The notes: generated by a model not told the origin, from the letters alone. Positions 36,002 to 46,359 are shown, counted from the first letter of the stretch. The stretch is 64,000 nucleotides of DNA from Synechococcus sp. MEDNS5 (GCF_014279875.1 NZ_CP047952.1:1736001-1800000), one strand, 5' to 3'. Made by a program: numbers and translations.

Positions 36002-37138
36002 ATGACAAGGCGGCGCGCCTTCGGCGACGGCCCAGCAGTGAGTCTGTTCACCCTCGGCACCATGCGAGCGCTGCAATCTCAGCAGCAGATGCTGTCCGTG
36101 CTGCGAGGCGCCCGCGACGCTGGCATCAACCACGTGGAAACGGCACCAGCGTACGGTCCGGCGGAAACCTTTCTGGGACAAGCGCTTAGGCAGCTGGATC
36201 AGGAGGAGACCGGTCCTGCGGAAGGCGACTGGGTCATCACCAGCAAACTGTTGCCCGGCCAAACCCTGGACCAAGCCCGTCGCGCTCTTGATGCCAGCCT
36301 GGAACGCCTGCATCGCCCCAGGCTGGACAACCTGGCGATCCATGGCATCAACAGGGAGGAGCATCTCCACTGGGCCCTGATCGGTGATGGGGCACAGCTG
36401 ATCGACTGGGCACTGACCAGCGGCAGGATCGGGCAGGTGGGATTCACCAGTCATGGATCCAATGCACTCATCCAGCAGGCGATCCACAGCGGCCGCTTCC
36501 GGTTCTGCGGACTTCACCTCCACCTACTGGATCCGCAGCGCATCCCCTTGGCTGAGAAAGCTTTAGCCCAAAAGATGGGTGTGCTCGCCATCTCACCGGC
36601 CGACAAGGGCGGGCGGCTGCAGGCACCGAGTGATCAACTGGTCAGCGACTGCGCTCCCTTCGCTCCCCTGGCGCTGGCTTACCGCTTTCTTCTGGCAGCA
36701 GGGGTGAGCACACTCACGGTGGGAGCGGAGACACCCACCGACTTGCGCCTGGCCACTGCCCTGGCCAATCAAGACGGCCCCCTGATGGAGCAGGAAACGA
36801 AGGTTCTTGCCCGCCTGGAAGCGCTAAGAAGCGAACGGTTGGGATCAGAGTTCTGCGGTCAATGCCGTGACTGCCTGCCCTGTCCCAGCGAAGTCCCAAT
36901 TCCCGAGCTGCTGCGACTGCGCAATCTGGCCCTCGGCCACGATCTCAAGGAGTTCGCAGAAGAGCGATACAACCTGATCGGACGGGCCGGGCACTGGTGG
37001 GAAACGGTGAATGCCGAGGCCTGCGCTCACTGCGGCGACTGTCTGCCCCGCTGTCCCAATCATTTGCCGATCCCCGATCTGCTGGATGACACCCACCGCA
37101 GGCTTGCCGCCGCCCCAAGGCGGCGCCTATGGGGCTGA
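36002..37138 (+). CDS. aldo/keto reductase with C-terminal ferredoxin-like cysteine clusters
   Basis: The 378-residue protein has an AKR barrel (LFTLGTMRAL, AGINHVETAPAYGPAETFLGQAL, WVITSKLLPGQ, RLDNLAIHGIN, IGQVGFTSHG) followed by two cysteine groups, CGQCRDCLPCP and CAHCGDCLPRCP, of the 4Fe-4S type. This fusion class is known in bacteria; the substrate is not. ATG 36002 is chosen; a TTG at 35981 overlaps the previous stop. Its end overlaps the convergent lipoprotein gene by 12 bases. Confidence 0.9.
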   Translation: MTRRRAFGDGPAVSLFTLGTMRALQSQQQMLSVLRGARDAGINHVETAPAYGPAETFLGQALRQLDQEETGPAEGDWVITSKLLPGQTLDQARRALDASLERLHRPRLDNLAIHGINREEHLHWALIGDGAQLIDWALTSGRIGQVGFTSHGSNALIQQAIHSGRFRFCGLHLHLLDPQRIPLAEKALAQKMGVLAISPADKGGRLQAPSDQLVSDCAPFAPLALAYRFLLAAGVSTLTVGAETPTDLRLATALANQDGPLMEQETKVLARLEALRSERLGSEFCGQCRDCLPCPSEVPIPELLRLRNLALGHDLKEFAEERYNLIGRAGHWWETVNAEACAHCGDCLPRCPNHLPIPDLLDDTHRRLAAAPRRRLWG

Positions 37139-38137
37139 CGATCTCCATCGCTGCTGCAGACGGAAAACCTCGTCGTCCGCAGCTGGATAGAGGGTCCAGC
37201 TGCGCATCCAGACCTCCTGGGAGGGAAGGACGAGAGCGCGCAGATCGGTAGGAACTCGACCGCCTGCCTCCAGAAGCTCCTCCCGAGAAAGAGGCGGAAT
37301 CCAGCCCTGCGCCAGGAGGCGCGCAAGCAATGGCGGTTTCCAGGCTTCGGAAACCCAGGCCTGTGGCAGGGGCTCGGCCGTCCCCGCAGGACGGGCCAGC
37401 AGTGTCCAGTGCAGAGGGGCTCCACTCTCTGGCAACACAGCGGTCAGCCGCGGATCCCGCTTCAGAGCCTGCATGCAGCGCTGGAGGGGCAGCACAGCCA
37501 CCCGGGCGTCGCCCTGCAGGAGCCAATTGAGGCCGTAGCGATCATCAAAGCTGATAGCTGCCTGCCTGAGATGGCTGAGCACATCCGGACCATCCATGCG
37601 ATCCGCCAGGGACATCAGCAGACGCGGGCTGGCCGGCAGCAGCACCTTGCCCTTGAGGGCAGGATCCAACAAGGTCATCCAGCCGTCATCCGCCGCCGGA
37701 CGTGCACGGCCCTCCCGGCGAAACAGCAGCACGTAAGGACTGAAGCCCACCGGGAGAAGTTTGGAACTCCAAGCCGACGGAGCCTGCGTGAGAAAACGCT
37801 GCCCGAGCGGTCCCAGCTCGGCTGCCAGCGCAGGAGCGGCCACCGACTGGAGCTGATCTGGGGTCAGAGACGACAACCAGCCATCCGCCAGAGCCATGAG
37901 ATCCGTGGGCTTGGGCCAGGGGCTCTGGAACGGCGTTGACCCGCTGAGGGGTTCAAACCGCCAAGGAGCAGGGAGCTGGCGACGCCACAGGGAGGGCAGG
38001 ATGTCCGCAGGGGCGCGCAGCGTTGGCCTGATCACCCCCTGAGCGCACCCCGCCAGGCCTGCCGCCACACCGAGAGCACCGATCTGCAGCAGCGTCCTAC
38101 GACGCAGGGGTGGCAGGGAGGAAGTGGCAGCCTTCAT
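37127..38137 (-). CDS. solute-binding-like lipoprotein with twin-arginine signal
   Basis: A 336-residue protein with an N-terminal LRRRTLLQIGALGVAAGLAGC: a twin-arginine-like run followed by a lipobox cysteine. The rest resembles periplasmic binding proteins of the spermidine/putrescine type (LLPVGFSPYVLLFRREG, WMTLLDPALKGKVLLPASP, RYGLNWLLQGDARVAVLP). No ABC permease or ATPase is adjacent. It is nine bases after the CobT-like gene. Ligand unknown. Confidence 0.75.
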   Translation of the reverse strand: MKAATSSLPPLRRRTLLQIGALGVAAGLAGCAQGVIRPTLRAPADILPSLWRRQLPAPWRFEPLSGSTPFQSPWPKPTDLMALADGWLSSLTPDQLQSVAAPALAAELGPLGQRFLTQAPSAWSSKLLPVGFSPYVLLFRREGRARPAADDGWMTLLDPALKGKVLLPASPRLLMSLADRMDGPDVLSHLRQAAISFDDRYGLNWLLQGDARVAVLPLQRCMQALKRDPRLTAVLPESGAPLHWTLLARPAGTAEPLPQAWVSEAWKPPLLARLLAQGWIPPLSREELLEAGGRVPTDLRALVLPSQEVWMRSWTLYPAADDEVFRLQQRWRSSAP

Positions 38138-38146
38138 GACCCGAAC

Positions 38147-39352
38147 CTACGGGGCGGGCGGACGCAGGCCCGTGGCCTGCAGCAACCGATCCATCGCGTC
38201 GTCACACCCCTGCAGCAGCATGCCGTGGTCCACACCACGCAAGGCGGCCAGCAGAGCCAGACCTCCGGCACCCACCCCTTCCTTTACGTGACCGAATTCA
38301 AAGTCGCGCAATTGTTGATGGCGACTGTGGAAGAAACGCAACCCCGCTGCATACGCCTCCAACGCAACGCCGAAGTGGTGTTCAAGGCAAAGCAGCAGGG
38401 CTTCGAGAGATGAGGGACCGATCGCTGACTCCAGCGATTCGGCCGCCAGCCATGCCGTGGTCCCCAGCATCACCCTGTTGCAGAGACGCTGCCGCTGGGA
38501 GGGCGGGAGCGCTGCTAGCGCAAGAGCGAGCACCGCCACCATCTGGCTGCCTCCGGCCAGAAGAATCGGCTGATCTGCCTCCACCGCCCCCAGCAACACC
38601 CCCATGGTCAACGCCTGAAACGGATCACCGAGCGCCGCCAGCAGCACCTCCGGATCCGTCGTGATGGGCTGGATCGCAGACAGCCCCTCAGCGACAAGCG
38701 CCTGCTTGAGCTCCATCGGTGGATGCAGTGCACTCCCACTCACGAGTTGGGCCACGGGAAGACCAAGGCCCGTGAGCACGGCCAACGCCGTCGTGGTTCC
38801 TCCGGGAACGCATTCCGCCAGAACCAAAGGCCTGCGCAGGCGGCGGCCCAGCCGTTTCCCCCGTTGGATCAGCTGTCCCGCCCGATCGGGATCCATCGCG
38901 GCACCACCGCTGAGGCAATGCGCAGGCCCATGGGATGGGGCTTCGAAACGCAGATGGGGGAAAGGAGGCTCGATCGGCAGCCCAAGGGCTGCCACCTGAA
39001 GATTGAGTGGGATCGTCTCAGCGACGACCCTGCTGATCAGCGCCGGTGACACGCCTGCAGGGAGAGGGGGCAGCGGCCAGCGGGGAGGCACGCCAGGGCC
39101 ATGAATCAGCAGCTCAGCATCCGCGAGGGCCGTGGTGCGACGGGCTGCGGCCGTGCATCCAGCGGCGGAGATGCCTTGAACCTCGGCAGAGCGCGTGGAG
39201 GCGAGCACCAGCAAACAATCCGGGGTGGACAACTCCTGGGATTGCCAGCGGTTGAGCAGGGCTGTCCCTCTGGCTCCCGAAGACGTCCCTGTCAGCCGGC
39301 GACAGCCGGAAGGGAGATCGAGATCAGAGGGGATCGAGGGCAACCAGACCAT
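38147..39352 (-). CDS. CobT-like nicotinate-nucleotide phosphoribosyltransferase family protein
   Basis: A 401-residue protein related to nicotinate-nucleotide:dimethylbenzimidazole phosphoribosyltransferase, of the cyanobacterial/archaeal subgroup. It has LVLAECVPGGTTTALAVLTGLG, ALGDPFQALTMGVLLGA, ILLAGGSQMVAVLALALAA and HVKEGVGAGGLALLA near the C terminus. ATG 39352 is chosen, giving a 29-base overlap with the DUF2232 gene. It probably activates the lower ligand for cobamide assembly, but which base is used cannot be read here. Confidence 0.82.
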   Translation of the reverse strand: MVWLPSIPSDLDLPSGCRRLTGTSSGARGTALLNRWQSQELSTPDCLLVLASTRSAEVQGISAAGCTAAARRTTALADAELLIHGPGVPPRWPLPPLPAGVSPALISRVVAETIPLNLQVAALGLPIEPPFPHLRFEAPSHGPAHCLSGGAAMDPDRAGQLIQRGKRLGRRLRRPLVLAECVPGGTTTALAVLTGLGLPVAQLVSGSALHPPMELKQALVAEGLSAIQPITTDPEVLLAALGDPFQALTMGVLLGAVEADQPILLAGGSQMVAVLALALAALPPSQRQRLCNRVMLGTTAWLAAESLESAIGPSSLEALLLCLEHHFGVALEAYAAGLRFFHSRHQQLRDFEFGHVKEGVGAGGLALLAALRGVDHGMLLQGCDDAMDRLLQATGLRPPAP

Positions 39353-39968
39353 GCAGAAGACGTGGAGGCTCAGGAACCGGCGCCTGCAGCCGGGGGAAGA
39401 TCCAATAGGCCAAGGCATGGAGGGCCAGCACATAAATCAGCTGCTGAATCACAACCAGCACGAGGGCCATAACCTGCACCAGAAGAAGATCCGGCGCGAG
39501 CGGAAGCTGAAGCAGCTCAAGCAGGCGATCGAGAAGTCCAGCGCCGGCTCGGGTGATCACCACCCAGAGGTTCTCACCCACGAGCAATGAAAGAGCCACG
39601 ACCCTCACCAAAAACCCTGCGGCTCCGATCACCAGGCCGAAGCACCAACTGATCCACCAGCTCTGCCGATGCTGCCAGCACCAGCCCAGCCAGAGCGACA
39701 GCAAGCCGTAGGGAAAGAGCATCAAGGGTCCACGCACGGGCCCCATCAAGGCGATCAGCAAGAGGATCGACACAGCCAGCCCTTCAAGTCCCGCACGGCT
39801 CCCCCGACGCACCGTCAGAAGGGCAATGGGAAGGGGAAGAGCCAGGCGAAACAGCGAGCCACCCACCGGGAGGTAATAGAGCGCGAGCCAGATCAGAGCG
39901 GCAGCGGCCGCTAGGTACGAGCACTCCATCATGCGCAGAGCCTGTCGATGGCTGAGGGCTGGAGGCAT
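39324..39968 (-). CDS. DUF2232-type polytopic membrane protein
   Basis: A 214-residue protein with about six helices (for example SYLAAAAALIWLALYYLPVGG and LLLVQVMALVLVVIQQLIYVLAL), with LPLPIALLTVRRGSRAG near the start and a WLGWCWQHRQSWW loop. The pattern fits DUF2232, a membrane family that includes transport-like S-component relatives. The start overlaps the lipoprotein stop by one base. Substrate unknown. Confidence 0.75.
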   Translation of the reverse strand: MPPALSHRQALRMMECSYLAAAAALIWLALYYLPVGGSLFRLALPLPIALLTVRRGSRAGLEGLAVSILLLIALMGPVRGPLMLFPYGLLSLWLGWCWQHRQSWWISWCFGLVIGAAGFLVRVVALSLLVGENLWVVITRAGAGLLDRLLELLQLPLAPDLLLVQVMALVLVVIQQLIYVLALHALAYWIFPRLQAPVPEPPRLLHGLVALDPL

Positions 39969-40438
39969 CAGGGCGATGGAGTCGATTGTTCCTCCATCGG
40001 CTTCGCCGACTGTGCCGTGGAGATTTTCTCGATGGTTTCCACTTCAAAGCCAATTCCGGCCTTGCGCAAAGCTTCGGTGACCCCCTCGGCAGGGGCCGCT
40101 GGATCGGCCGACGACAGTCGGATGGTGATGCGATACGGCAGCGTGCGTCCGGTCATGGCGCGAGGGAGATCAGCCTTGATCTCCACAGCCTTTGTGTCCA
40201 CAGGCTTGGTGTCCACAGGCTCAGCCTTCGCTGAATCCTTCTTCACTGAATCCGTTTCGACTGGCGCCTCCTCCACGGGCTCTGGCTTGACCTGAACAGA
40301 CTGCGCTGCGTCCTCTGAGGAGGGCTGGGCCGTTGGGCCATCAAAACTGTCTGACAGCCGTTGGCCAAACGGCGTGCCGTCACAAGCCTGCAGGAGCATC
40401 AGAGCCAGCAGAACACCAGGAAGCAGCCTCAGGGACAT
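39968..40438 (-). CDS. small lipoprotein with repetitive Pro/Val/Lys-rich linker
   Basis: A 156-residue protein with a signal peptide and lipobox (LLALMLLQAC, Cys at about 19), a long disordered linker with repeated PVxTK and DSxKx units, and a compact C-terminal part (RTLPYRITIRLSSADPAAPAEG, then VTEALRKAGIGFEVETIEKI). No known domain is recognised. It overlaps the topA stop by one base and the DUF2232 start by one base. Confidence 0.75.
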   Translation of the reverse strand: MSLRLLPGVLLALMLLQACDGTPFGQRLSDSFDGPTAQPSSEDAAQSVQVKPEPVEEAPVETDSVKKDSAKAEPVDTKPVDTKAVEIKADLPRAMTGRTLPYRITIRLSSADPAAPAEGVTEALRKAGIGFEVETIEKISTAQSAKPMEEQSTPSP

Positions 40439-43158
40439 CAGGAATCACCAGGCCGGATCACCCGCACCGCACTGGCCCGAAGGCGTCCCGACTTGGTGGT
40501 GGCCGGTGGCTTTTTCGCAGCTGGCTTTTTCGCAGCTGGTTTTTTGGCGGCAGGTTTCTTCGCCGCAGGCTTTTTGGCGGCAGCGGAGTTGCGACTGCTG
40601 GATTTTTTCGTTGAGGCCTTCGCAGCCAGCAGCTCCACCGCTTCCTCCAGGGTGATGTCCTCAGCGCCCTTGCCCTCGGGAAGCGATGCATTGACCTTGC
40701 CCTGCTTCACATACAGGCCGTAAGGACCGTCGTACACCTGGATGGTCTCTTCGCTGCCCTCGGGAATCCCCAGGTCCTTGAGGGCTGTGCGGCCGCCCCG
40801 CCCCCGCTTGGGCATCGCCAACAATTCCAGGGCCCGGGTCAGGCCAACGGCCAGCACATCGTCATCCCCTTTCAGCGATCGGTAGTCCTTCTCTCCCTTG
40901 CCCTTGTCCCACACCACATAGGGACCGAAACGACCGAGACCGGCCTGAACCTTGCCACCATCGGGATGCTCCCCCAGCAGACGCGGCAGGCGCAGTAATC
41001 CCAGTGCATCGTCAAGGCTGAGATCCTCAGGCTTCACGCCCTTGGGCAAGGAGGCACGCTTGGGCTTCGGGTTCTCATCACTCACCTGCCCGCGCTGCAC
41101 GTAAGGGCCGTACTGCCCGAACAGCAGATACACCAGGTCGCCCGTTTCGGGATCTTCACCCAAAGCTTCAGGGCCATCGGCCTTCTGCTTGAGGATCAGC
41201 TCCGCCTGATCATGATCGAGATCCGCAGGGGTGATTTCCCTCGGCAGGGTGGCCTTGATCAGTTCCTCCTCGCCATCCTCTCCAACGCGTTTCGACTCCA
41301 GGTAGGCACCGAAACGACCGATCCGCACCACACAAGGCAAGCCTTCGAGATCAATGGTGCGGGAGGCGCCGGGATCGATATCGCCTTCGCGTTGATGAAC
41401 CTGGGATTCAAGCCCTTGATCGCCTTTGTAAAACTCTTCGAGGTAGGGAAGCCACTGCACGGTCCCATGAGAGATCTCATCGAGTGTGTTCTCCATCCGG
41501 GCCGTGAACCCCGGGTCCACCAGATCAGGGAAGTGCGCCTCGAGGAGCGATGTCACCGCAAAGGCTGTGAAGCTGGGGGTGAGGGAGTTGTTCAGAAGCG
41601 TGGCGTAACCACGGTCCACGATCGTGCCGATGATCGAGGCGTAGGTGGAGGGCCGGCCGATGCCTTCCTTCTCCAGCATCTTCACCAGGGACGCTTCGCT
41701 GAACCGCGCCGGTGGCTGGGTCTGGTGTCCAAGAGCCTCAACATCCTTCAATGACGGCGCGTCACCAACGCTCAGCGAGGGAAGCAGCACCTCCTGGCCT
41801 TCCAGGGCTGCATCCGGATCATCACTGCCCTCCACGTAGGCACGGAAAAACCCTGGGAAATCGATGCGCTTGCCACTGGCTCTGAACACGGCATCTGCAG
41901 CGCTGAGATCCACGGAGAGCATGGTCAAACGGGCCTCAGCCATCTGACTGGCCACGGTGCGCTTCCAGATCAGTTCGTAAAGGGCCAGATCCCTCCCGTC
42001 CAGACCAGTGTCTTGGGGAGCCCGGAAACTCTCGCCGGCGGGGCGGATCGCCTCATGGGCTTCCTGGGCGTTGCGGGACTTGGTGCTGAACTGACGCACC
42101 GACTTGCTGAGGTACTCCTTGCCGTAGCGGGATTCCACACAGCTTCTTGCTGCACTGATGGCCTGATCCGACAGGTGCACCGAATCCGTTCGCATGTAGG
42201 TGATGAAGCCCCGCTCATAAAGCCCTTGAGCGCAACGCATGGTCTCCCGTGCCGACAGCCGCAACTTTCGATTTGATTCCTGCTGGAGCGTGCTGGTGGT
42301 GAAGGGCGGAACAGGACGGCGCACCGTGGGTTTCTCCTCCACGGCCGTCACGCTCCAGCCAGCGGACTCGACAGCGGCTGACAGGTTTCGGGCCTCGTCC
42401 TCGCTGAGAAGCCGCACCTTGCTGCCGTCTTTCAGGCCACCGGTGCTCTCATCGAAATCATTGCCAGTGGCAATGCGTTGCCCCTCGAGATGGGTGAGCT
42501 TTGCTTCAAAACGAGTGCCAGCTTTCTCCAAAGCGGCCTTGAGGTCCCAGTAACTACCGCTTCGGAACGCCCGTCGGGCCCGTTCCCGCTGCACCAGCAA
42601 ACGCACTGCCACCGACTGAACCCGGCCCGCTGACAACCCCCAGGCCACCTTCTTCCACAACAACGGGGAGAGGGTGTAGCCCACCAATCGGTCGAGGATT
42701 CGGCGGGTTTCCTGGGCATGCACGAGCTCCATATCAAGCTCGCGGGTCTGATCGAGAGCCCGCCCGATCGCCTCCTTCGTGATCTCGTGGAAGACCATCC
42801 TCTTGACGGGGATCTTGGGGGCCAGCAGCTGCAGGAGGTGCCAGCTGATGCTTTCTCCTTCGCGATCTTCATCCGTCGCCAGCAAGAGCTGATCAGCCCC
42901 TTTCAGCGCATCCTTGAGCTCCTTGACCAGCTTCTTCTTGTCCTTCGGAACCACATACAGCGGCTCGAAGTCGGCTTCGGTGTTCACACCAAGATTGGCC
43001 CATTTCTGCCCTTTATGAGCCGCTGGAATCTCGCTGGCGTTGTTCGGGAGGTCACGGACATGGCCCATGGAAGCCTCCACGCGGAAGGCCTTTGGCAGGA
43101 ATCCACGGATGGTGCGGGCCTTGGTAGGGCTTTCAACAATGACCAGGGTGTGCGCCAC
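40438..43158 (-). CDS. topA: DNA topoisomerase I
   Basis: Type IA topoisomerase that relaxes negative supercoils. The 906-residue protein has the Toprim start [35 protein letters not shown], and the active-site Tyr at residue 321 in [14 protein letters not shown]. The C half has several repeats of the type [29 protein letters not shown] rather than cysteine zinc fingers, and ends in a Lys/Ala/Pro tail. It heads a leftward run and is divergent from ndhB across 127 bases. Confidence 0.97.
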   Translation of the reverse strand: MAHTLVIVESPTKARTIRGFLPKAFRVEASMGHVRDLPNNASEIPAAHKGQKWANLGVNTEADFEPLYVVPKDKKKLVKELKDALKGADQLLLATDEDREGESISWHLLQLLAPKIPVKRMVFHEITKEAIGRALDQTRELDMELVHAQETRRILDRLVGYTLSPLLWKKVAWGLSAGRVQSVAVRLLVQRERARRAFRSGSYWDLKAALEKAGTRFEAKLTHLEGQRIATGNDFDESTGGLKDGSKVRLLSEDEARNLSAAVESAGWSVTAVEEKPTVRRPVPPFTTSTLQQESNRKLRLSARETMRCAQGLYERGFITYMRTDSVHLSDQAISAARSCVESRYGKEYLSKSVRQFSTKSRNAQEAHEAIRPAGESFRAPQDTGLDGRDLALYELIWKRTVASQMAEARLTMLSVDLSAADAVFRASGKRIDFPGFFRAYVEGSDDPDAALEGQEVLLPSLSVGDAPSLKDVEALGHQTQPPARFSEASLVKMLEKEGIGRPSTYASIIGTIVDRGYATLLNNSLTPSFTAFAVTSLLEAHFPDLVDPGFTARMENTLDEISHGTVQWLPYLEEFYKGDQGLESQVHQREGDIDPGASRTIDLEGLPCVVRIGRFGAYLESKRVGEDGEEELIKATLPREITPADLDHDQAELILKQKADGPEALGEDPETGDLVYLLFGQYGPYVQRGQVSDENPKPKRASLPKGVKPEDLSLDDALGLLRLPRLLGEHPDGGKVQAGLGRFGPYVVWDKGKGEKDYRSLKGDDDVLAVGLTRALELLAMPKRGRGGRTALKDLGIPEGSEETIQVYDGPYGLYVKQGKVNASLPEGKGAEDITLEEAVELLAAKASTKKSSSRNSAAAKKPAAKKPAAKKPAAKKPAAKKPPATTKSGRLRASAVRVIRPGDS
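40501..40583 (-). repeat. AAKKP-coding tandem repeat in the topA tail
   Basis: Five near-identical 15-base units encode repeated Ala-Ala-Lys-Lys-Pro, a histone-H1-like basic tail at the C terminus of TopA. The units differ mostly at third codon positions, so selection appears to act on the protein. It could vary in copy number between strains. Confidence 0.85.
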
Positions 43159-43285
43159 AGGCGGGCAGATAACCGTCCCCTTCTTTATCGCACCGCCGCT
43201 CCGGCTGCAGCGAATTCACCGTTCATCTCAAGCCTGATCGGCAACGCCGCTACAGTCCCCCCTATCGCTCTGCCCTGCGCGCACC

Positions 43286-44857
43286 ATGCCCGAGATGGGT
43301 GCTCTGCTTCTGTCCACCACGGCATTGGCAGCTCCTGGGGAGCTGCTCAATCTCTCGCTGAATGCGAGTGCTGTTGCACCAGAGGGTGCTGTTCTGCTCG
43401 CCATGCTGGCCACCCTTCTGGTGGATCTGGCCGGCGAGAAGATCTCCACGCGCTGGGTTCCTCCCATTTGTTACGCGGGTTTGGGGACAGCTCTTCTCCT
43501 GCTGGCGCTTCAGTGGAATGCCCCCCTGGAACCCTCTTTCCTCGGAGCTTTTCTGCCTGACCACCTCGCGATTGCCTTCCGGGCTGTCGTGGCGCTTTCC
43601 ACCCTGCTGTCGCTGATGATCAGCTGGCGATACGCCGAACAGAGCGGAACCCCCGTCGGGGAATATGCGGCGATCCTCCTCGCAGCAACCCTTGGCGGGA
43701 TGCTTCTCTGCGGAGCCACCGATCTGGTGAGCGTGTTCGTGTCACTGGAGACCCTTTCCGTCGCGAGCTATCTCCTGTCGGGATACATGAAGCGCGATGC
43801 CCGCAGCTCCGAGGCCGCTCTTAAATATCTGTTGGTGGGATCGGCCGCGGCCGCGGTCTTCCTTTACGGCTCCTCCCTGCTCTACGGCCTCAGCGGGTCC
43901 ACAAGCCTTGAAGCGATCGGACAGGCGCTGCTCACCAGTCCCACCCCACTGGCCGCTCTGGCGCTGGTGTTTGTTCTGGCCACCGTGGCGTTCAAGATCG
44001 CTGCTGTTCCCTTCCACCAGTGGACACCTGATGTGTATGAAGGCTCACCGACGCCTGTGGTCGCCTTCCTCTCAGTGGGCTCGAAGGCTGCTGGTTTCGC
44101 CCTTGCCCTGAGACTTCTCGTGGGATGTTTCGGCAGCTTCGACACCCAGTGGAAGTTGCTGTTCACCGTGCTGGCCGTGCTGAGCATGACCCTGGGCAAT
44201 GTCGTGGCACTGGCCCAGACCTCAATGAAGCGGATGCTGGCGTACAGCTCCATCGGTCAAGCCGGATTTGTGATGATCGGCCTGGTGTGCGGAACCGAAG
44301 ATGGTTTCGCAGCCATGGTTCTCTACACGGCGGCCTATCTGTTCATGAACTTGGGCGCCTTCGCCTGCATCATCCTGTTCTCAATCCGCACAGGAAGTGA
44401 CCGGATCGCTGATTACGCGGGGCTTTACCAGAAAGATCCACTGATCACGCTCGGACTCAGTCTCTGCCTGCTCTCCCTTGGGGGCATTCCCCCGATGCTC
44501 GGCTTTTTCGGCAAGATCTATCTCTTCTTCGCCGGCTGGGCTGATCACCAGTACCTGCTGGTGGTCGTTGGTTTGATTACGTCAGTGATCTCGATCTATT
44601 ACTACATCGGTGTGATCAAGATGATGGTGGTGAAGGAGCCCCAGGAGGCGTCAGACGCCGTGAAGGCCTACCCCCCTGTTCAATGGTCAACGCTTGGGCT
44701 TCCCCCCCTGCGCGTCGCCCTCGTGGCCTGTGTGGTGGTGACCGCCGTGGGCGGAATTCTCTCCAATCCCCTCTTCCAATGGGCCAGTGATGCGGTGGCC
44801 GGCACGCCCCTGCTGCAGCAGGCGATCGCCAGTGTGAACGGATCTCCCCTTGGCTGA
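43286..44857 (+). CDS. ndhB: NAD(P)H-quinone oxidoreductase subunit 2 (NDH-1)
   Basis: Antiporter-like membrane subunit of the NDH-1 complex for cyclic electron flow, respiration and CO2 uptake. The 523-residue protein has about 14 helices, [57 protein letters not shown] (conserved Lys residues and the proton-channel region) and [16 protein letters not shown]. Alternative start at 43295. Its stop overlaps the ABC ATPase start by eight bases. Confidence 0.97.
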   Translation: MPEMGALLLSTTALAAPGELLNLSLNASAVAPEGAVLLAMLATLLVDLAGEKISTRWVPPICYAGLGTALLLLALQWNAPLEPSFLGAFLPDHLAIAFRAVVALSTLLSLMISWRYAEQSGTPVGEYAAILLAATLGGMLLCGATDLVSVFVSLETLSVASYLLSGYMKRDARSSEAALKYLLVGSAAAAVFLYGSSLLYGLSGSTSLEAIGQALLTSPTPLAALALVFVLATVAFKIAAVPFHQWTPDVYEGSPTPVVAFLSVGSKAAGFALALRLLVGCFGSFDTQWKLLFTVLAVLSMTLGNVVALAQTSMKRMLAYSSIGQAGFVMIGLVCGTEDGFAAMVLYTAAYLFMNLGAFACIILFSIRTGSDRIADYAGLYQKDPLITLGLSLCLLSLGGIPPMLGFFGKIYLFFAGWADHQYLLVVVGLITSVISIYYYIGVIKMMVVKEPQEASDAVKAYPPVQWSTLGLPPLRVALVACVVVTAVGGILSNPLFQWASDAVAGTPLLQQAIASVNGSPLG

Positions 44858-45587
44858 CGCCATCCCACCCGAACGTCGGCCGGTTGCTGAATTGAGAGCA
44901 GTCGACAAGGTGTATGGCGCAGGGGACACCCAGGTACGAGCATTGGATGGACTTGATCTCACGGTGTTGCAAGGGGACTACCTCGCCGTGATGGGTGCCA
45001 GCGGATCCGGCAAGAGCACCGCCATGAACATCCTTGGCTGCTTGGATCGCCCCACCAGTGGGTCGTACCTTCTGAATGGCCATGCGGTCGAGCAGCTCGA
45101 CGATGATGCGCTCGCCGATCTACGCAACCAGGAACTGGGATTCGTGTTCCAGCAGTTCCACCTGCTTCCCCATGCCACGGCCATGGAGAACGTGATGCTG
45201 CCGATGATCTACGCCGGAATTGATGTGAACCAGCGGCGGGATCGCGCCCGTGCAGCCCTGGAGAGGGTTGGCCTGGGGGATCGCCTCGAGAACAGACCGA
45301 ATCAACTGTCTGGAGGCCAGCAGCAGCGCGTGGCCATTGCAAGGGCCATCATCAATCAACCCGCGCTCCTGCTCGCCGATGAGCCGACCGGAGCCCTCGA
45401 TTCACGCACAACAGACGACGTTCTCAACCTGTTCGACAGCCTGCACAGCCAAGGCATCACCGTGGTTCTTGTCACCCACGAAGACGACGTGGCAGCCCGC
45501 GCAGAGCGTGTGGCGCATTTCCGCGATGGACAGGTGGAACGCTGGGAAATCCCGGAAACGAAAACAGGTCCTTCAAAACACCTCTGA
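44850..45587 (+). CDS. ABC transporter ATP-binding protein (LolD/MacB/DevA type)
   Basis: A 245-residue ATPase with Walker [18 protein letters not shown]-loop [20 protein letters not shown], signature [15 protein letters not shown], Walker [14 protein letters not shown] and H-loop [10 protein letters not shown]. It starts with TTG 44850, overlapping ndhB. The type serves MacB-like exporters or lipoprotein release, but no permease is adjacent; the partner must be elsewhere. Confidence 0.93.
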   Translation: MADAIPPERRPVAELRAVDKVYGAGDTQVRALDGLDLTVLQGDYLAVMGASGSGKSTAMNILGCLDRPTSGSYLLNGHAVEQLDDDALADLRNQELGFVFQQFHLLPHATAMENVMLPMIYAGIDVNQRRDRARAALERVGLGDRLENRPNQLSGGQQQRVAIARAIINQPALLLADEPTGALDSRTTDDVLNLFDSLHSQGITVVLVTHEDDVAARAERVAHFRDGQVERWEIPETKTGPSKHL

Positions 45588-45609
45588 TTAGGGTGTGCAG
45601 GTATCAGGA

Positions 45610-46359
45610 ATGGTTCGCATGGGAGCTCCTGCCGCTCCATCCATCCGCATCCTTCTTGTGGATGACGAGGCCCGATTAACGGATCTCCTCAAGATGGAAC
45701 TGGAGGTGGAAGGGTATGAGGTGGTTGTGGCCGCTGATGGAGCCTCAGGTCTCTTCCATGCCCGAGAAACTCCTGGCCCTGATCTGATTGTTTTGGATTG
45801 GAATCTGCCTGATTTCAGTGGTGTTGATATTTGCCAAAGAATTCGAACCAGTGGTGTTACAACACCGATTCTCATGCTCACCGGGCATGACGACATCTCT
45901 GATCGGGTCACCGCCTTGGATGCAGGCGTGGATGACTACTTAATCAAGCCCTTTTCCATCGAGGAACTGATGGCCAGGTTGCGGGCCATGCAGCGCCGCG
46001 CCATCACCTTTGCGGCCGTCAATGGTGATGGACCACAACCGGAAACCATGACAGTGGGGAACCTCAGCATGAACACCATCACTCGTGATGTGTCCCGAGG
46101 TGAACGGGTGATTCAGCTCTCTGTGAAGGAATACGAGCTGCTTCATTTCCTGATGCGCGGCAAGGGCAAGGTGTTGGAGCGTGCCGAAATCATGCGCGGG
46201 GTCTGGGGAGAGAACTTCTATGGAGACGACAACCTTCTGGATGTCTACATCCGCTATCTGAGACAGAAGGTGGAGTCGAAAGAACTGCCCACCCTGATTC
46301 ACACCGTGCGAGGGGTCGGGTTCATCCTCAGAGAGGAGAAGCCCGCGTCAGGCTCCTGA
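45610..46359 (+). CDS. OmpR/PhoB family two-component response regulator
   Basis: The 249-residue protein has a receiver domain (RILLVDDEARLTDLLKMELE, phosphoacceptor Asp at residue 63 in DLIVLDWNLPDFSG, conserved Lys in DYLIKPFS) and a winged-helix output domain (LSVKEYELLHFLMRGKGKVL, then LDVYIRYLRQKVE and HTVRGVGFIL). ATG 45610 is chosen; GTG 45595 is possible. No histidine kinase is nearby. Its end overlaps the M23 gene by 12 bases. Confidence 0.93.
   Translation: MVRMGAPAAPSIRILLVDDEARLTDLLKMELEVEGYEVVVAADGASGLFHARETPGPDLIVLDWNLPDFSGVDICQRIRTSGVTTPILMLTGHDDISDRVTALDAGVDDYLIKPFSIEELMARLRAMQRRAITFAAVNGDGPQPETMTVGNLSMNTITRDVSRGERVIQLSVKEYELLHFLMRGKGKVLERAEIMRGVWGENFYGDDNLLDVYIRYLRQKVESKELPTLIHTVRGVGFILREEKPASGS

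Noticed and set aside
44822-44829. HIP1 octamer GCGATCGC
   Set aside because: Present here and near 16219 but I noticed only these two in the window (not an exhaustive count), so it is not an enriched repeat.
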